A stretch of 64,000 nucleotides of DNA from CAWFNW01 sp963817405 (lineage in GTDB: Bacteria; Actinomycetota; Coriobacteriia; Anaerosomatales; Anaerosomataceae). Position 1 is the stretch's first letter, and each line of letters starts with the position of its first letter. The stretch lies in the NCBI GenBank assembly GCA_963817405.1, contig CAWFNW010000003.1:310001-374000 (forward strand). The letters are read 5' to 3'. The translations under genes were made by a program, and so were the position numbers. The notes under the pieces are model-generated. The model searched no databases and had not been told where the DNA came from. It was given only the letters and a program-made list of their open reading frames with translations. Shown here one piece after another: positions 44,495 through 53,204 of the stretch.

Positions 44495-45898
44495 TTGACG
44501 GCCCCGATTCTCAACGCAGTGATTCTGACCGAGGCCGGTTCGGGAATCGGGCTCGGTCACCTTGCGAGATGCGTGGGACTTTTCGATGCGCTCGAAGAAT
44601 GCGGATGTGCGTGCGAGATCGTGGTGGCAGGCGACGCCCCCTCGCACATCGTGGGCAATCGGGAGGCGCACAGCATGGGCTGGCGCGCAGAAGCAAGGGT
44701 CGCCGAGGTGGTCGGCGGCAACGACATCGCGGTCGTCGATTCCTACGAGGCGAGTCGCGCGATCTACGAGGCAATCGCGGGGACAGTACCGGTAGTGGTC
44801 TACTTGGATGACTATGACCGGCTCCCGTACCCGCCGGGTATCGTGGTGAATGGCAGCCGAGTGTCGGACGCACGGGTCAGGGACCGCCATTCGGGTTCGA
44901 CTGCGCTGCTGGGCACGCAGTATCAACTGCTAAGGTCGCCGTTCTGGTCGGTCCCGGAGCGATCCGTGCGTGCGGAGGTCCGGAGGATTCTCTTGCTCTC
45001 GGGAGGCGCCGATGCCGGTGCGATGCGCGAGGTAATGGCGAGCATTCTTCGCGTTGCATACCCCGACGTGCTGCTTGACGTCGCAGACTCGCCCAGGAAT
45101 GCGGAGGCGATCCGCGACGCGATGCTCGCCGCTGACGTTGCGGTGACGGCTGCAGGTCAGACGCTTTACGAGCTAGCGGCGAGCGGCACACCCGCGGTGG
45201 CCGTCTGCGTTGCTGACAACCAGATTCCGCAGGCGCGCGAGCTCGAGCATGCCGGTGTCCTGCAGCTGGCAGGGGTGTGGGGAGACCCTGAGGTGCCTGC
45301 TCGGGTAGTGCGACTTCTGGAGGTGCTGTGGGGCCCGAGGGAGCGAGCGGCGATGGCTGCGGCGGGGCGCCGCTTGGTCGATGGCGCAGGAGCGCGTCGC
45401 GTCGCGCTTACGTGTGTCGCCGCCGCGCTCGACCAGACGGTCGCGCTTCGGTTCGCGTCGCCGACCGACGAGGCGTTGCTACTTGAGCTGGCTAACGACC
45501 CTGTCGTTCGTCGCGCCTCCTTCTCGGATGCGGCTATTACTGCTGAGGAACATCATCGCTGGCTGGTCGAGCGGCTCGCAGACCAGCATACGGTCCTGCT
45601 TGTCGCGAGGCGCGGTCACGACCTTGTTGGTCAGGTAAGGTTCCAGATCGAGCACGACCGCGCAGTGGTGAGCATCTCGCTCGCCGAGCGCTACCGAGGA
45701 TTGGGCTTCGCCGAGCGGCTGCTAGCGCGGGCCACGGACACCTTCCGCTCGGCGCGTCCCGCGGTAGGCATGCTGGTAGCTCGGGCGAAGGTCGACAACG
45801 CCGCATCGCTTCGGCTGTTTGAGTCCGCGGGCTACCATCGGGTCGGCTCAGTCCAGGGCAGCCCCGATGCCGTGGAGCTAGCGCGGCGGATAAGCTGA
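44495..45898 (+). CDS. Fused PseG UDP-sugar hydrolase and PseH GNAT acetyltransferase
   Basis: 467 aa in one frame. Residues about 1-310 are PseG: AVILTEAGSGIGLGHLARCVGL, an Asp-containing VVVYLDDYDRLPYP, LLSGGADAGAM and the C-terminal TAAGQTLYELAASGTPAVAVCVADNQ, typical of the nucleotide-releasing GT-B hydrolase. Residues about 315-467 are a GNAT domain: LRFASPTDEALLLELANDPVVRRASF, SLAERYRGLGFAERLL (acetyl-CoA site) and DNAASLRLFESAGY, as in PseH. PseH acts before PseG in the pathway, so the fusion couples consecutive steps. TTG 44495 has AAGG upstream; the ATG at 44484 is out of frame. Confidence 0.88.
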   Translation: MTAPILNAVILTEAGSGIGLGHLARCVGLFDALEECGCACEIVVAGDAPSHIVGNREAHSMGWRAEARVAEVVGGNDIAVVDSYEASRAIYEAIAGTVPVVVYLDDYDRLPYPPGIVVNGSRVSDARVRDRHSGSTALLGTQYQLLRSPFWSVPERSVRAEVRRILLLSGGADAGAMREVMASILRVAYPDVLLDVADSPRNAEAIRDAMLAADVAVTAAGQTLYELAASGTPAVAVCVADNQIPQARELEHAGVLQLAGVWGDPEVPARVVRLLEVLWGPRERAAMAAAGRRLVDGAGARRVALTCVAAALDQTVALRFASPTDEALLLELANDPVVRRASFSDAAITAEEHHRWLVERLADQHTVLLVARRGHDLVGQVRFQIEHDRAVVSISLAERYRGLGFAERLLARATDTFRSARPAVGMLVARAKVDNAASLRLFESAGYHRVGSVQGSPDAVELARRIS

Positions 45899-45996
45899 TT
45901 CCCGACGCCCGGAGTCCTGCCCCGCGGTATCATGCGATAGGTACAGGCCCCTAGCCGGTCCCTCGCCAAGCGTGCGCTTGTGACCAAGGTGGTTCG

Positions 45997-47050
45997 ATGC
46001 TGGAGTTCACCATAGCCGGCCGCAGGATTGGCCCCTCGGCGCCGCCTTTCGTGATCGCCGAGATGAGCGGGAATCACAACCACTCGCTTGAGCGCGCGCT
46101 CGCAATCGTGGATGCGGCTGCGGACGCGGGTGCGCACGCGTTGAAGATGCAGACTTACACGGCGGACACGATCACGCTGGATGTTGCGCGCGACGAGTTC
46201 GTCATCAGCGACTCCAGGTTCACTCTGGGCGGGTCGCACGCTCCACTCGCTCTACGAGGAGGCCTACACGCCGTGGGACTGGCACGAGGCGATTTTCGAT
46301 CGCGCGCGCGAGCGCGGGATGATTCCTTTCTCGACGCCGTTCGACGAGACCGCCGTCGACTTCCTGGAGACGCTGGATTCGGCCTGCTACAAGATCGCGT
46401 CGTTCGAGAACGTGCACCTGCCGCTCATCCGGAAGGTGGCCGCGACCGGCAAGCCGGTCATCATGTCGACAGGCATGGCCACCGAAGAGGAGCTCGGCGA
46501 GGCGGTAGGTGCGGCTCGTGGCGCGGGATGCGGCGATCTCGTGCTGCTCAAGTGCACGAGCACGTACCCGGCATCGCCCGAGAACACCAACCTCGCCACC
46601 ATTCCTGACATGCGTGAACGGTTCGGCTGTCACGTGGGCCTGTCCGACCACAGCATGGGGATCGGCGTGGCGGTGGCTGCGGTCGCGCTTGGGGCGGTGG
46701 CAGTCGAGAAGCACTTCACGCTGGCGCGATCTGACGGCGGCGTCGATTCGACATTCTCGATGGAGCCCGATGAAATGCGGGCGTTGGTGATCGAGACCGA
46801 GCGCGCGTGGCAGGCGCTCGGCGACGTCTCCTACGGTCCGACGGACGCAGAGAAGGCGTCGCTGCAGTTCCGCCGCTCGCTCTACGTGGCCGAGGACATG
46901 CGTGTCGGCGATGCGTTCACTACCAAGAACCTGAGGGTGGTGCGACCGGGGCTCGGCCTGGCGCCGAAGCACTACGACGAGGTGCTGGGCAGGCGCATCA
47001 CGCAGCGATGCGTCCAAGGGCACCCCAGTCGCTGGGACCTGGTCGGCTGA
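45997..47050 (+). CDS. pseI: Pseudaminic acid synthase (one frame change)
   Basis: NeuB-family enzyme that condenses the 6-deoxy-amino sugar with phosphoenolpyruvate. The first frame (ATG 45997) gives FVIAEMSGNHNHSLERALAIVDAAADAGAHALKMQTYTADTITLD; after about 46221 the sequence continues in the next frame as SLWAGRTLHSLYEEAYTPWDWH, the diagnostic PseI segment, then YKIASFEN, MSTGMATEEEL, CTSTYPA, GLSDHSMGIGVAVAAVALGA and EKHFTL. A C-terminal SAF (antifreeze-like) domain ends the protein (SLYVAEDMRVGDAFTTKNLRVVRPG). Removing one base near 46220-46222 gives about 350 residues. TATCAT (45931-45936) upstream may be a -10. The stop overlaps the next start. Confidence 0.9.
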
Positions 47051-47796
47051 TGAGCCGGACGGTCATCATCGCGCAGGCGCGCATGTCGTCCACGCGGCTG
47101 CCGGGCAAGACGCTGATGGATCTTGGCGGCAAGCCCGTCGTCGACCACGTGATCGCGCGGGCTCGGGCGGCGCACCGAGCCGACGACGTTTGGGTCGCGA
47201 CGACCAACGATGCGACCGACGACGTTCTTGCGAGGCACCTGGACAATGCGCGAGTACCCTACGTCCGCGGGAGTCTCGACGATGTCTTAGCGCGCTACGT
47301 TCAAGCAGCCGACGAGTCGCGTGCGGACACCGTAGTCCGCATCACATGCGACTGTCCGCTGATCGACCCCGAGGTCATCGATGCCACGATAGCCGCATTC
47401 CGCCAACTGCCAGAGGTGGACTACTGCAGCAATACGCTCAGGCGTTCGTACCCCATGGGCATGGACACCGAGGTGCTGTCACGCGCCGCTCTCGAGCGCG
47501 CCCGTGCTGAGGCCACTCAGCCACACGAGCGAGAACACGTGACGCCGTACCTCTACCAGCATCCTGAGCTGTTTCGACTACAGAATGTCGAAGCGCCTGA
47601 ATGGGCGACCTGGCCGGAGCTGAGGCTCACGGTGGACGAGGCAGCCGACCTGGCGATGCTCAGGAGCTTGTTGGAGTATGCGGCCGCCGACTCAGGACTC
47701 TCCCAACTCCTGGACGCCCTACGTGCTCACCCTGAGATCGCAGAGCACAATCGCGCGGTCCACCATCGCCATGTGAAGAAGCCGACCCATTGGTGA
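47050..47796 (+). CDS. Cytidylyltransferase-type protein, candidate CMP-pseudaminate synthetase (SpsF/PseF-like)
   Basis: 248 aa. IIAQARMSSTRLPGKTLMDLGGKPVVDHVI is the nucleotide-binding opening of SpsF/NeuA-like proteins; YVRGSLDDVLARYVQAA, RITCDCPLIDPEVID and YCSNTLRRSYPMGMDTEV follow. The HEREHVTPYLY and WPELRLTVDEAADLAML stretches match SpsF. In Pse clusters such a protein performs the CMP activation done by PseF in Campylobacter. Translation is coupled to PseI by a one-base overlap. Identity as a PseF functional equivalent is inferred from position. Confidence 0.78.
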   Translation: MSRTVIIAQARMSSTRLPGKTLMDLGGKPVVDHVIARARAAHRADDVWVATTNDATDDVLARHLDNARVPYVRGSLDDVLARYVQAADESRADTVVRITCDCPLIDPEVIDATIAAFRQLPEVDYCSNTLRRSYPMGMDTEVLSRAALERARAEATQPHEREHVTPYLYQHPELFRLQNVEAPEWATWPELRLTVDEAADLAMLRSLLEYAAADSGLSQLLDALRAHPEIAEHNRAVHHRHVKKPTHW

Positions 47797-47867
47797 CCGA
47801 CCCGACCTGCTGCCCGAAGCCGAGTCTGTACGGCGGTGTCCGTGGCGTGCGCTTCCAATCGTCGACT

Positions 47868-47876
47868 TGGTAGACT
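47868..47876 (+). promoter_or_regulatory. Extended -10 element before the unknown 390-aa gene
   Basis: TGG-TAGACT, 94 bases before the GTG at 47970, resembles the extended -10 elements elsewhere in the window. In the leader, CCTCACCCGGAA occurs twice (47885-47896 and 47947-47958), a short direct repeat of unknown meaning. Confidence 0.35.
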
Positions 47877-47969
47877 GGCGGCGCCTCACCCGGAACGAGC
47901 ACCCGAGGGCGGCGCGGCGTTTGCGCAGGGCGAACGGCGAACGGTTCCTCACCCGGAAAGGCGTGCTAC

Positions 47970-49142
47970 GTGGCCCCCGACCTCACAGAACTGCAGGAGC
48001 TTCTCGACCGTCTTGACGCGGATCAACGCGACCTTGACGCACTCTGTGCGCCGCGAGCTTTGGACTCGCCTGAGGTGTGGGCTCCCAACGATCTCTACGG
48101 CGCCGCAACAGTCCTGAAGCGCTACGCGGGCGTTCCCGATGCGGATTCAGTATGCGCGGTCATCCCGCACGGTGTGTACTTCGATGTTGACCCGCTCAGC
48201 CCAGCAGAGCGAGATTCGTGTTTGCCTGCCGCTCTGGTGTTCCCTCCGTATCGCACCGCAGCCTACCAGCGGGGCACCGGAATGGTCACCATTCCGTTCG
48301 CCTCGCCATTCGTCTATGCAGAAAGGCTCGTGGACTACCGGGGTGCGCGCCAAGGAACCCTGTTCTTCCCGGCCCACTCCACTGCGGTCGTTAGCGTGCA
48401 GACGGACTGGGACGCACTTGCGGATCAGCTGATGGGACTACCTGCGCATATGCACCCCATCACGGTCATCGTGTACTGGCAAGACTATCTGCTCAATCAC
48501 CATCTGCCGTTCTTGGAGCGAGGGCTACCGGTTGTCTCGGCCGGACACTCCAACGACCGCGATTTCCTTCTCCGTCAGGCGTATCTGCTCAAGAAGCACC
48601 GATACGCCGCGAGCAATGCGATCGGATCGCACACCTTCTATAGCGTCCAGGCAGGGTGTCCCTTCCATATCGTTGACCAGCAGTACGAGTACGTGGTTGG
48701 GGACGAAGACGCATTCCGTCTGGAACTGAACGCTGCGCCGTCGTTGATTTGGCCGCCCAGTGGTGCTGAACGCGAGCTTGTTGGGGCTTTTGCGGCGCAT
48801 TCTGGCACCATCACGCCGGAGCAGAGGCGGCTCGCTGATTACTACCTAGGGGTGCCGTTCGCAATGCGGCCCGAAGAGATGGCCGCGCTGTTCCGATGGC
48901 TGTCGCGCTTGCGACTCTTCGGCAAGGCCATGCTGTGGGCGCCGACGCCGAGACGCCTCAAGGCCGATGGGGCCGCAGTTCACAGCTGGCTGCCTGTTGT
49001 TCGCAAGAGTGTGCGCGCAATCGCCGAACGAGTCGTGCGCGGATGGGCGTCAGAGGGGATACGCGTGGCGAGAGTGGTCTTCCCGTTCCTGAGGAATGTG
49101 CGCCTTCGCCGCCGCTGGGAGTCCGATCGTCGGCTGCGCTAG
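47970..49142 (+). CDS. Unknown protein in the pseudaminic acid cluster, possible glycosyltransferase
   Basis: 390 aa; I do not recognise the family with confidence. GTG 47970 follows GGAAAGG. The N-terminal 60 residues are helical and acidic. Residues about 65-170 contain CAVIPHGVYFDVDP and VTIPFASPFVYAERLVDYRGARQGTLFFPAHST. Residues about 170-235 have a pattern (LPVVSAGHSNDRDFLLRQAYLLKKHRYAASNAIGSHTFYSVQAGCPFHI) reminiscent of the donor-binding half of GT-B capsule or sialic-acid-type transferases, where an SNxxGSHxxYA segment meets the nucleotide sugar. The C-terminus is strongly basic (VRLRRRWESDRRLR), as in membrane-associated transferases. Its place right after the Pse activation gene makes it a candidate pseudaminic acid transferase. 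No membrane helices. Confidence 0.6.
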   Translation: MAPDLTELQELLDRLDADQRDLDALCAPRALDSPEVWAPNDLYGAATVLKRYAGVPDADSVCAVIPHGVYFDVDPLSPAERDSCLPAALVFPPYRTAAYQRGTGMVTIPFASPFVYAERLVDYRGARQGTLFFPAHSTAVVSVQTDWDALADQLMGLPAHMHPITVIVYWQDYLLNHHLPFLERGLPVVSAGHSNDRDFLLRQAYLLKKHRYAASNAIGSHTFYSVQAGCPFHIVDQQYEYVVGDEDAFRLELNAAPSLIWPPSGAERELVGAFAAHSGTITPEQRRLADYYLGVPFAMRPEEMAALFRWLSRLRLFGKAMLWAPTPRRLKADGAAVHSWLPVVRKSVRAIAERVVRGWASEGIRVARVVFPFLRNVRLRRRWESDRRLR

Positions 49143-49178
49143 AATGATGTGACAATCCAGGACTCGTTCGGAGGTCCC

Positions 49179-50234
49179 ATGTCAGCTCTTTTCGAAGGCA
49201 AGCGAATACTCGTCACCGGCGGCACCGGCTCACTCGGGCAAGTGCTGGTGCGCCGTCTCATGTCTGGCGCTGAGGGCGTCCCCGAGAGCGTGACCGTCTT
49301 CTCGCGTGACGAGGCGAAGCAGCACTACATGCGTTTGGACTTCATGCACAACCCGGCTGCCACAGATGAGGTGATCTTCCAGAATTGCCGTGAGCGGCTG
49401 AAGTTCGTCATCGGCGACGTTCGCGACTACACGAGCGTGGTCCGCGTGGCGCGCAACAAGGACATCATCTTCGCCGCGGCTGCGCTCAAGCAGGTTCCCA
49501 GCTGCGAGTACTTCCCGTGGGAGGCCGTGCGCACCAACATCGAGGGCGCGGAGAACCTCGTCCGGGCGATCTCCCAGTACGACCTCCCGGTCGAGACCGT
49601 CATGGGCATCTCCACCGACAAGGCTTGCAAGCCCGTGAATGTCATGGGCATGACCAAGGCTATCCAGGAGCGCGTCTACATCGAAGGCAACCTCAGGGCG
49701 CCCGAGACCCGCTTCATCTGCGCCCGCTACGGAAACGTTCTCGCGTCGCGGGGTTCGGTGGTGCCGCTCTTCCTCGACCAGATCAAGGCGGGCGGGCCGG
49801 TCACGATCACGACGACCGACATGACGCGCTTCCTGCTGACGCTCGACGACGCGGTGGACACCATCTTCGCGGCCATCCGCTCGGGCGAGCCCGGCGAGAC
49901 GTACATCCCGCGCTGCCCGAGCGCGCTCATGACGGATCTCGCGGCCTTCCTCATAGGCGATCAGCCCATCAAGACCGTCGTTACCGGCATCCGCCCCGGC
50001 GAGAAGATCCACGAGTCTCTCATCTCTGATGAGGAGGCAACGCGGACCGTCTTCGGCCACGAGGGCTACTACGCGCTTCGTCCGATGCTGCCTGAGCTCG
50101 CCGGACCGGTCGAAACGCCCGCCCTGGTCGGCAAGTTCAGCTCCGACAAGGCGCTCATGACTCCGGACGAGCTTGCGCAGTTCCTCGCGCTGAAGATGCC
50201 GGAGGTTGTCGGCCAGCGGTATCTGGAGGCGTAG
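49179..50234 (+). CDS. UDP-GlcNAc 4,6-dehydratase/5-epimerase (CapE/WbjB-like)
   Basis: 351 aa from ATG 49179 (CGGAGG upstream). Extended SDR: VTGGTGSLGQVLVRRL for NAD(P), AAALKQVPSCEYFPWEAVRTN, and the active-site stretch STDKACKPVNVMGMTKA, where the usual YxxxK is MxxxK. That Met-for-Tyr change is a feature of CapE/WbjB-type inverting dehydratases rather than PseB. The product, UDP-2-acetamido-2,6-dideoxy-L-arabino-4-hexulose, enters L-FucNAc, L-RhaNAc and L-QuiNAc routes, and is also the substrate of PseC. It is followed immediately by the 2-epimerase and RmlD-like genes. Confidence 0.88.
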   Translation: MSALFEGKRILVTGGTGSLGQVLVRRLMSGAEGVPESVTVFSRDEAKQHYMRLDFMHNPAATDEVIFQNCRERLKFVIGDVRDYTSVVRVARNKDIIFAAAALKQVPSCEYFPWEAVRTNIEGAENLVRAISQYDLPVETVMGISTDKACKPVNVMGMTKAIQERVYIEGNLRAPETRFICARYGNVLASRGSVVPLFLDQIKAGGPVTITTTDMTRFLLTLDDAVDTIFAAIRSGEPGETYIPRCPSALMTDLAAFLIGDQPIKTVVTGIRPGEKIHESLISDEEATRTVFGHEGYYALRPMLPELAGPVETPALVGKFSSDKALMTPDELAQFLALKMPEVVGQRYLEA

Positions 50235-51311
50235 ATGTCAAAGGTCCTGACGCTTCTCGGCACTCGACCCGAGATCATCCGTCTCTCGCGCGTCATCGCC
50301 GTCCTCGATGAGACGTGTGACCACCTGCTGGTCCACACCGGCCAGAACTATGACGACCGCCTCTCGGGCATGTTCTTCCGTGAAATGGGCGTGCGTGAGC
50401 CCGATGTGTACATGGGCGTGCGCGGCGTGGGTTTCGCAGACCAGATCGGGCAGATGCTCGGTAAGTGCGAGGAGCTCTTCAAGGCGGAACAGCCCGAGAC
50501 GGTGCTCGTCCTGGGCGACACCAACACCGGCATCGCCGCGTTTGTCGCCAAGCGCATGGGCATTCGCGTGTGCCACATGGAGGCCGGCAACCGCTGCTAC
50601 GACGACCGGGTGCCCGAGGAGGTCAACCGGCGCGTCATCGATCATTCGTCGAGCGTGCTCATGCCCTACACGTACCGGAGTGCGGAGAACCTGGTGCGCG
50701 AAGGCATCGAGCGCCGCCGTATCTACGTGACCGGCAACCCCATCAAGGAAGTGCTGGACCACTATGCGCCTCGGGTCGAAGCTGCTGATCCCTTCACGCA
50801 GTTCGAGGTCGAGCCGGGCAGTTACTTCCTCATGACCGCGCACCGCGCAGAGACGGTGGACGTTCCCGAGCGCCTCGCGTCGCTCATCACGGCGCTCAAC
50901 GACACTATTGAGAAGTACGACATGCCGATCCTTGCCTCGCTGCATCCCCGCACGGCGGACAAGATGAGGACATTCGGTGTCGACGGCGGCAAGATCCGGT
51001 TCGTCCCTCCGCTTGGCCTCTTCGACTTCGTTCGCCTGGAGAAGGAGGCCTTCTGCGTGCTCTCCGACAGCGGCACCGTGCAGGAGGAGTGTTGCATCTT
51101 CGGCGTGCCGACCGTCACGATGCGCGACGTGACCGAGCGACCCGAAACCATCGAGTGCGGCAGCAACCTCCTCGCGGGTGTTGAGGGCAAACGCATTCTA
51201 CCCGCAGTCGATCTGGCGGTGCGCTCGAGGGGCACGTGGACACCTCCAGCCGAGTACCTCGCCGATAACGTCTCCGACATCGTCGCGCGCATCGTACTGG
51301 GAATCGCGTGA
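50235..51311 (+). CDS. UDP-N-acetyl-hexosamine 2-epimerase (WecB/WbjD/CapG family)
   Basis: 358 aa. LTLLGTRPEIIRLSRVI, VHTGQNYDDRLSGMFF, VLGDTNT, HMEAGNRCYDDRVPEEVNRRVIDH and the C-terminal LSDSGTVQEECCIFGVPTVTMRDVTERPETIECGSN are typical of non-hydrolysing 2-epimerases. Starts directly at the capE stop (TAG then ATG). In this gene set it most likely inverts C2 of the UDP-L-6-deoxy-HexNAc intermediate, as WbjD, WbvD or CapG do, rather than making UDP-ManNAc. Confidence 0.9.
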   Translation: MSKVLTLLGTRPEIIRLSRVIAVLDETCDHLLVHTGQNYDDRLSGMFFREMGVREPDVYMGVRGVGFADQIGQMLGKCEELFKAEQPETVLVLGDTNTGIAAFVAKRMGIRVCHMEAGNRCYDDRVPEEVNRRVIDHSSSVLMPYTYRSAENLVREGIERRRIYVTGNPIKEVLDHYAPRVEAADPFTQFEVEPGSYFLMTAHRAETVDVPERLASLITALNDTIEKYDMPILASLHPRTADKMRTFGVDGGKIRFVPPLGLFDFVRLEKEAFCVLSDSGTVQEECCIFGVPTVTMRDVTERPETIECGSNLLAGVEGKRILPAVDLAVRSRGTWTPPAEYLADNVSDIVARIVLGIA

Positions 51312-52174
51312 GCGACCCTCGAATACTTGTCGTCGGCGCCAGCGGCATGCTCGGTCACGAGGCGATTCGCGTGCTGGCGCCCGACTTCGAGGTCTGGGGT
51401 TCGTGCCGGAGGCCCGAGGAGCTGCCGGACCTCGGTATCCCGACCGAGCGGCTGCTGGGCGGGTTGGACGCTGCAGATCCGCAGTCGGCCTACGAGCTCA
51501 TCGAGCGCGTGCGGCCTGACCTCGTGCTGAACGCCATCGGTATTGTGAAGCAGCGAGCAGATGCGAAGGCGGCCATCCCGTCGATCAAGGTGAACAGTCT
51601 CTGGCCCCACCTGCTGGCAGACGCGTGCGCGCACCACGGCGCGCGCACGGTGCACGTGAGCACGGACTGCGTCTTCTCCGGCTCTCGCGGCATGTACACC
51701 GAGGACGACGTGCCCGACGCATTCGACCTCTACGGCCGCTCGAAGCTGCTGGGCGAAGTCACTGATCGCGAGAACGCCGTGACGCTGCGCACGTCGATCA
51801 TCGGCTGGCAGATTGAAGCGCCCACCGGGCTCGTGGGCTGGTTTGCAGCGCACCGAAACGAGCGGCTCCAGGGGTACAGAAGAGCGGTCTTCAGCGGGCT
51901 CACGACCCGGGCGCTGACCGAGGTTGTGCGCGACGTTGTACTGCCCGATGCCTTACTCTCTGGGTTGTGGCACGTGTCGGCGACGCCCATCGACAAGTAC
52001 TCGCTGCTCATGAAGCTGGCCGGGCACCTTGGGTGGGCCATCGACATCACGCCAGTCGACGAGCCGGTCATCAATCGCTCGCTCGACAGCCATCGCTTTC
52101 GCGCGCGGACTGGCTGGACGCCACCAAGCTGGGACGAGCTGCTCGATGCGCTTGCCGCTGAGTTCGGGGCCTAG
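51308..52174 (+). CDS. RmlD-like 4-ketoreductase for a UDP-L-6-deoxy-HexNAc
   Basis: 288 aa, GTG start overlapping the epimerase stop (GTGA). SDR of the RmlD type: ILVVGASGMLGHEAIRVL, VLNAIGIVKQRADAK, HVSTDCVFSGSRGMYTEDDVPDAFDLYGRSKLLGEV with catalytic Tyr and Lys, and YSLLMKLAGHLGW near the end. It lacks the C-terminal cupin domain of CapF/WbjC (the L-FucNAc enzymes). By analogy with the WbvB-WbvR-WbvD set, an RmlD-like reductase points to UDP-L-RhaNAc or L-QuiNAc instead of L-FucNAc. The sugar is inferred. Confidence 0.8.
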   Translation: MSDPRILVVGASGMLGHEAIRVLAPDFEVWGSCRRPEELPDLGIPTERLLGGLDAADPQSAYELIERVRPDLVLNAIGIVKQRADAKAAIPSIKVNSLWPHLLADACAHHGARTVHVSTDCVFSGSRGMYTEDDVPDAFDLYGRSKLLGEVTDRENAVTLRTSIIGWQIEAPTGLVGWFAAHRNERLQGYRRAVFSGLTTRALTEVVRDVVLPDALLSGLWHVSATPIDKYSLLMKLAGHLGWAIDITPVDEPVINRSLDSHRFRARTGWTPPSWDELLDALAAEFGA

Positions 52175-52178
52175 ACCG

Positions 52179-53111
52179 TTGCCGCGGTTCTCAGTCATCG
52201 TCCCCGCCTACAACGCTTCCGTCACGATTCGCGAGACGCTCGATGCTCTGCTCGCTCAGGAGTCCGGCGACTGGGAGTGCATTGTCGTTGACGACGGGTC
52301 GACGGACAACACAGCGGCGATTGCCCAAGAGTATGTAGTCCGGGATTCCCGGTTCAGGCTCATTCGCCAAGAGAACCGGGGGACGGCTGGAGCCTACCGG
52401 ACGGGCATCGCTGCGGCGACGGCGGATCTACTCGTGATCTGTGCGGCCGACGATCTCCTGTTGCCAGCGCATTTGCGTGCGATGGGAGTCCTTGTCCATG
52501 CTAACCCCGACTACGAGATCTACTCCAGCAACGGTGAGTACCTGTTCCACGATACCGGCGAGCGGAAGGTCGTGTACGCGGGAGAGGAGTGGCAGGTCGC
52601 GCGTTCCCTCTCACTCGAGCAGGTCGTAGAGGAGTGCTTCTTCAGCGTTGGTGTCGCGTTCAGGCGGCGGGTCTTGGACGTCGCCGGCGGGCATCGTACA
52701 GGCGTCTATGTTGACGACTACGATCTGTGGTTGAGAGCGATGGCGCGGGGCGCGAGACACCTATACACGCCGCAGGTCCTCGCTCTGCACCGCGTGTCCA
52801 GCTTCCAGCAGAGTTTCAATCTCATTAGGCTCCTCGAATCCAATATAGAGGTGTACGAAAACCTGCTCGCTCAGGGGGACGTGGCGATTGAAGTGAGGCC
52901 CGCGATCCAAGACAGGATCGATCGGACTCGGGACTGGATTGTCGACATACAAGTGGACTCGGCGCTCGAAACTCAGGCCCAGCGGTTGAGACATGTAGTC
53001 GACGAGGCTGTAGGTAGTCGGCATGCGGAGTCGGTCATGCGCGTGGTTCACGCAGTCTCTTGGATCACTCGACCCCTCCGCCGCGCCGCTGCCAAGCTGG
53101 CGGCGCGCTAG
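52179..53111 (+). CDS. Glycosyltransferase family 2 (paralogue 1 of 3)
   Basis: 310 aa from TTG 52179, 4 bases after the upstream stop; longer in-frame starts only re-read the previous gene. GT-A fold: PRFSVIVPAYNASVTIRETLDALL, WECIVVDDGSTDNTAAIA, NRGTAGAYRTGIAAATADLLVICAADDLLLPAHL (acidic metal site) and CFFSVGVAFRRRVLDVAGGHRTGVYVDDYDLWLRAMARGARHLY. The C-terminal 60 residues are amphipathic and end in a basic stretch. Strongly similar to the genes at 56157 and 58155. Donor and acceptor unknown. Wobble positions are visibly richer in A and T than in the flanking biosynthetic genes. Confidence 0.87.
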   Translation: MPRFSVIVPAYNASVTIRETLDALLAQESGDWECIVVDDGSTDNTAAIAQEYVVRDSRFRLIRQENRGTAGAYRTGIAAATADLLVICAADDLLLPAHLRAMGVLVHANPDYEIYSSNGEYLFHDTGERKVVYAGEEWQVARSLSLEQVVEECFFSVGVAFRRRVLDVAGGHRTGVYVDDYDLWLRAMARGARHLYTPQVLALHRVSSFQQSFNLIRLLESNIEVYENLLAQGDVAIEVRPAIQDRIDRTRDWIVDIQVDSALETQAQRLRHVVDEAVGSRHAESVMRVVHAVSWITRPLRRAAAKLAAR

Positions 53112-53204
53112 TCTGTCTGCCTCGACGTCGGCACCACCTCGGCCGGGCTTCAGCGCCGCGGGCTATCGCCAGTGGCGCCACCGGCGAGGCGTCGTCTGCG
53201 TTGC

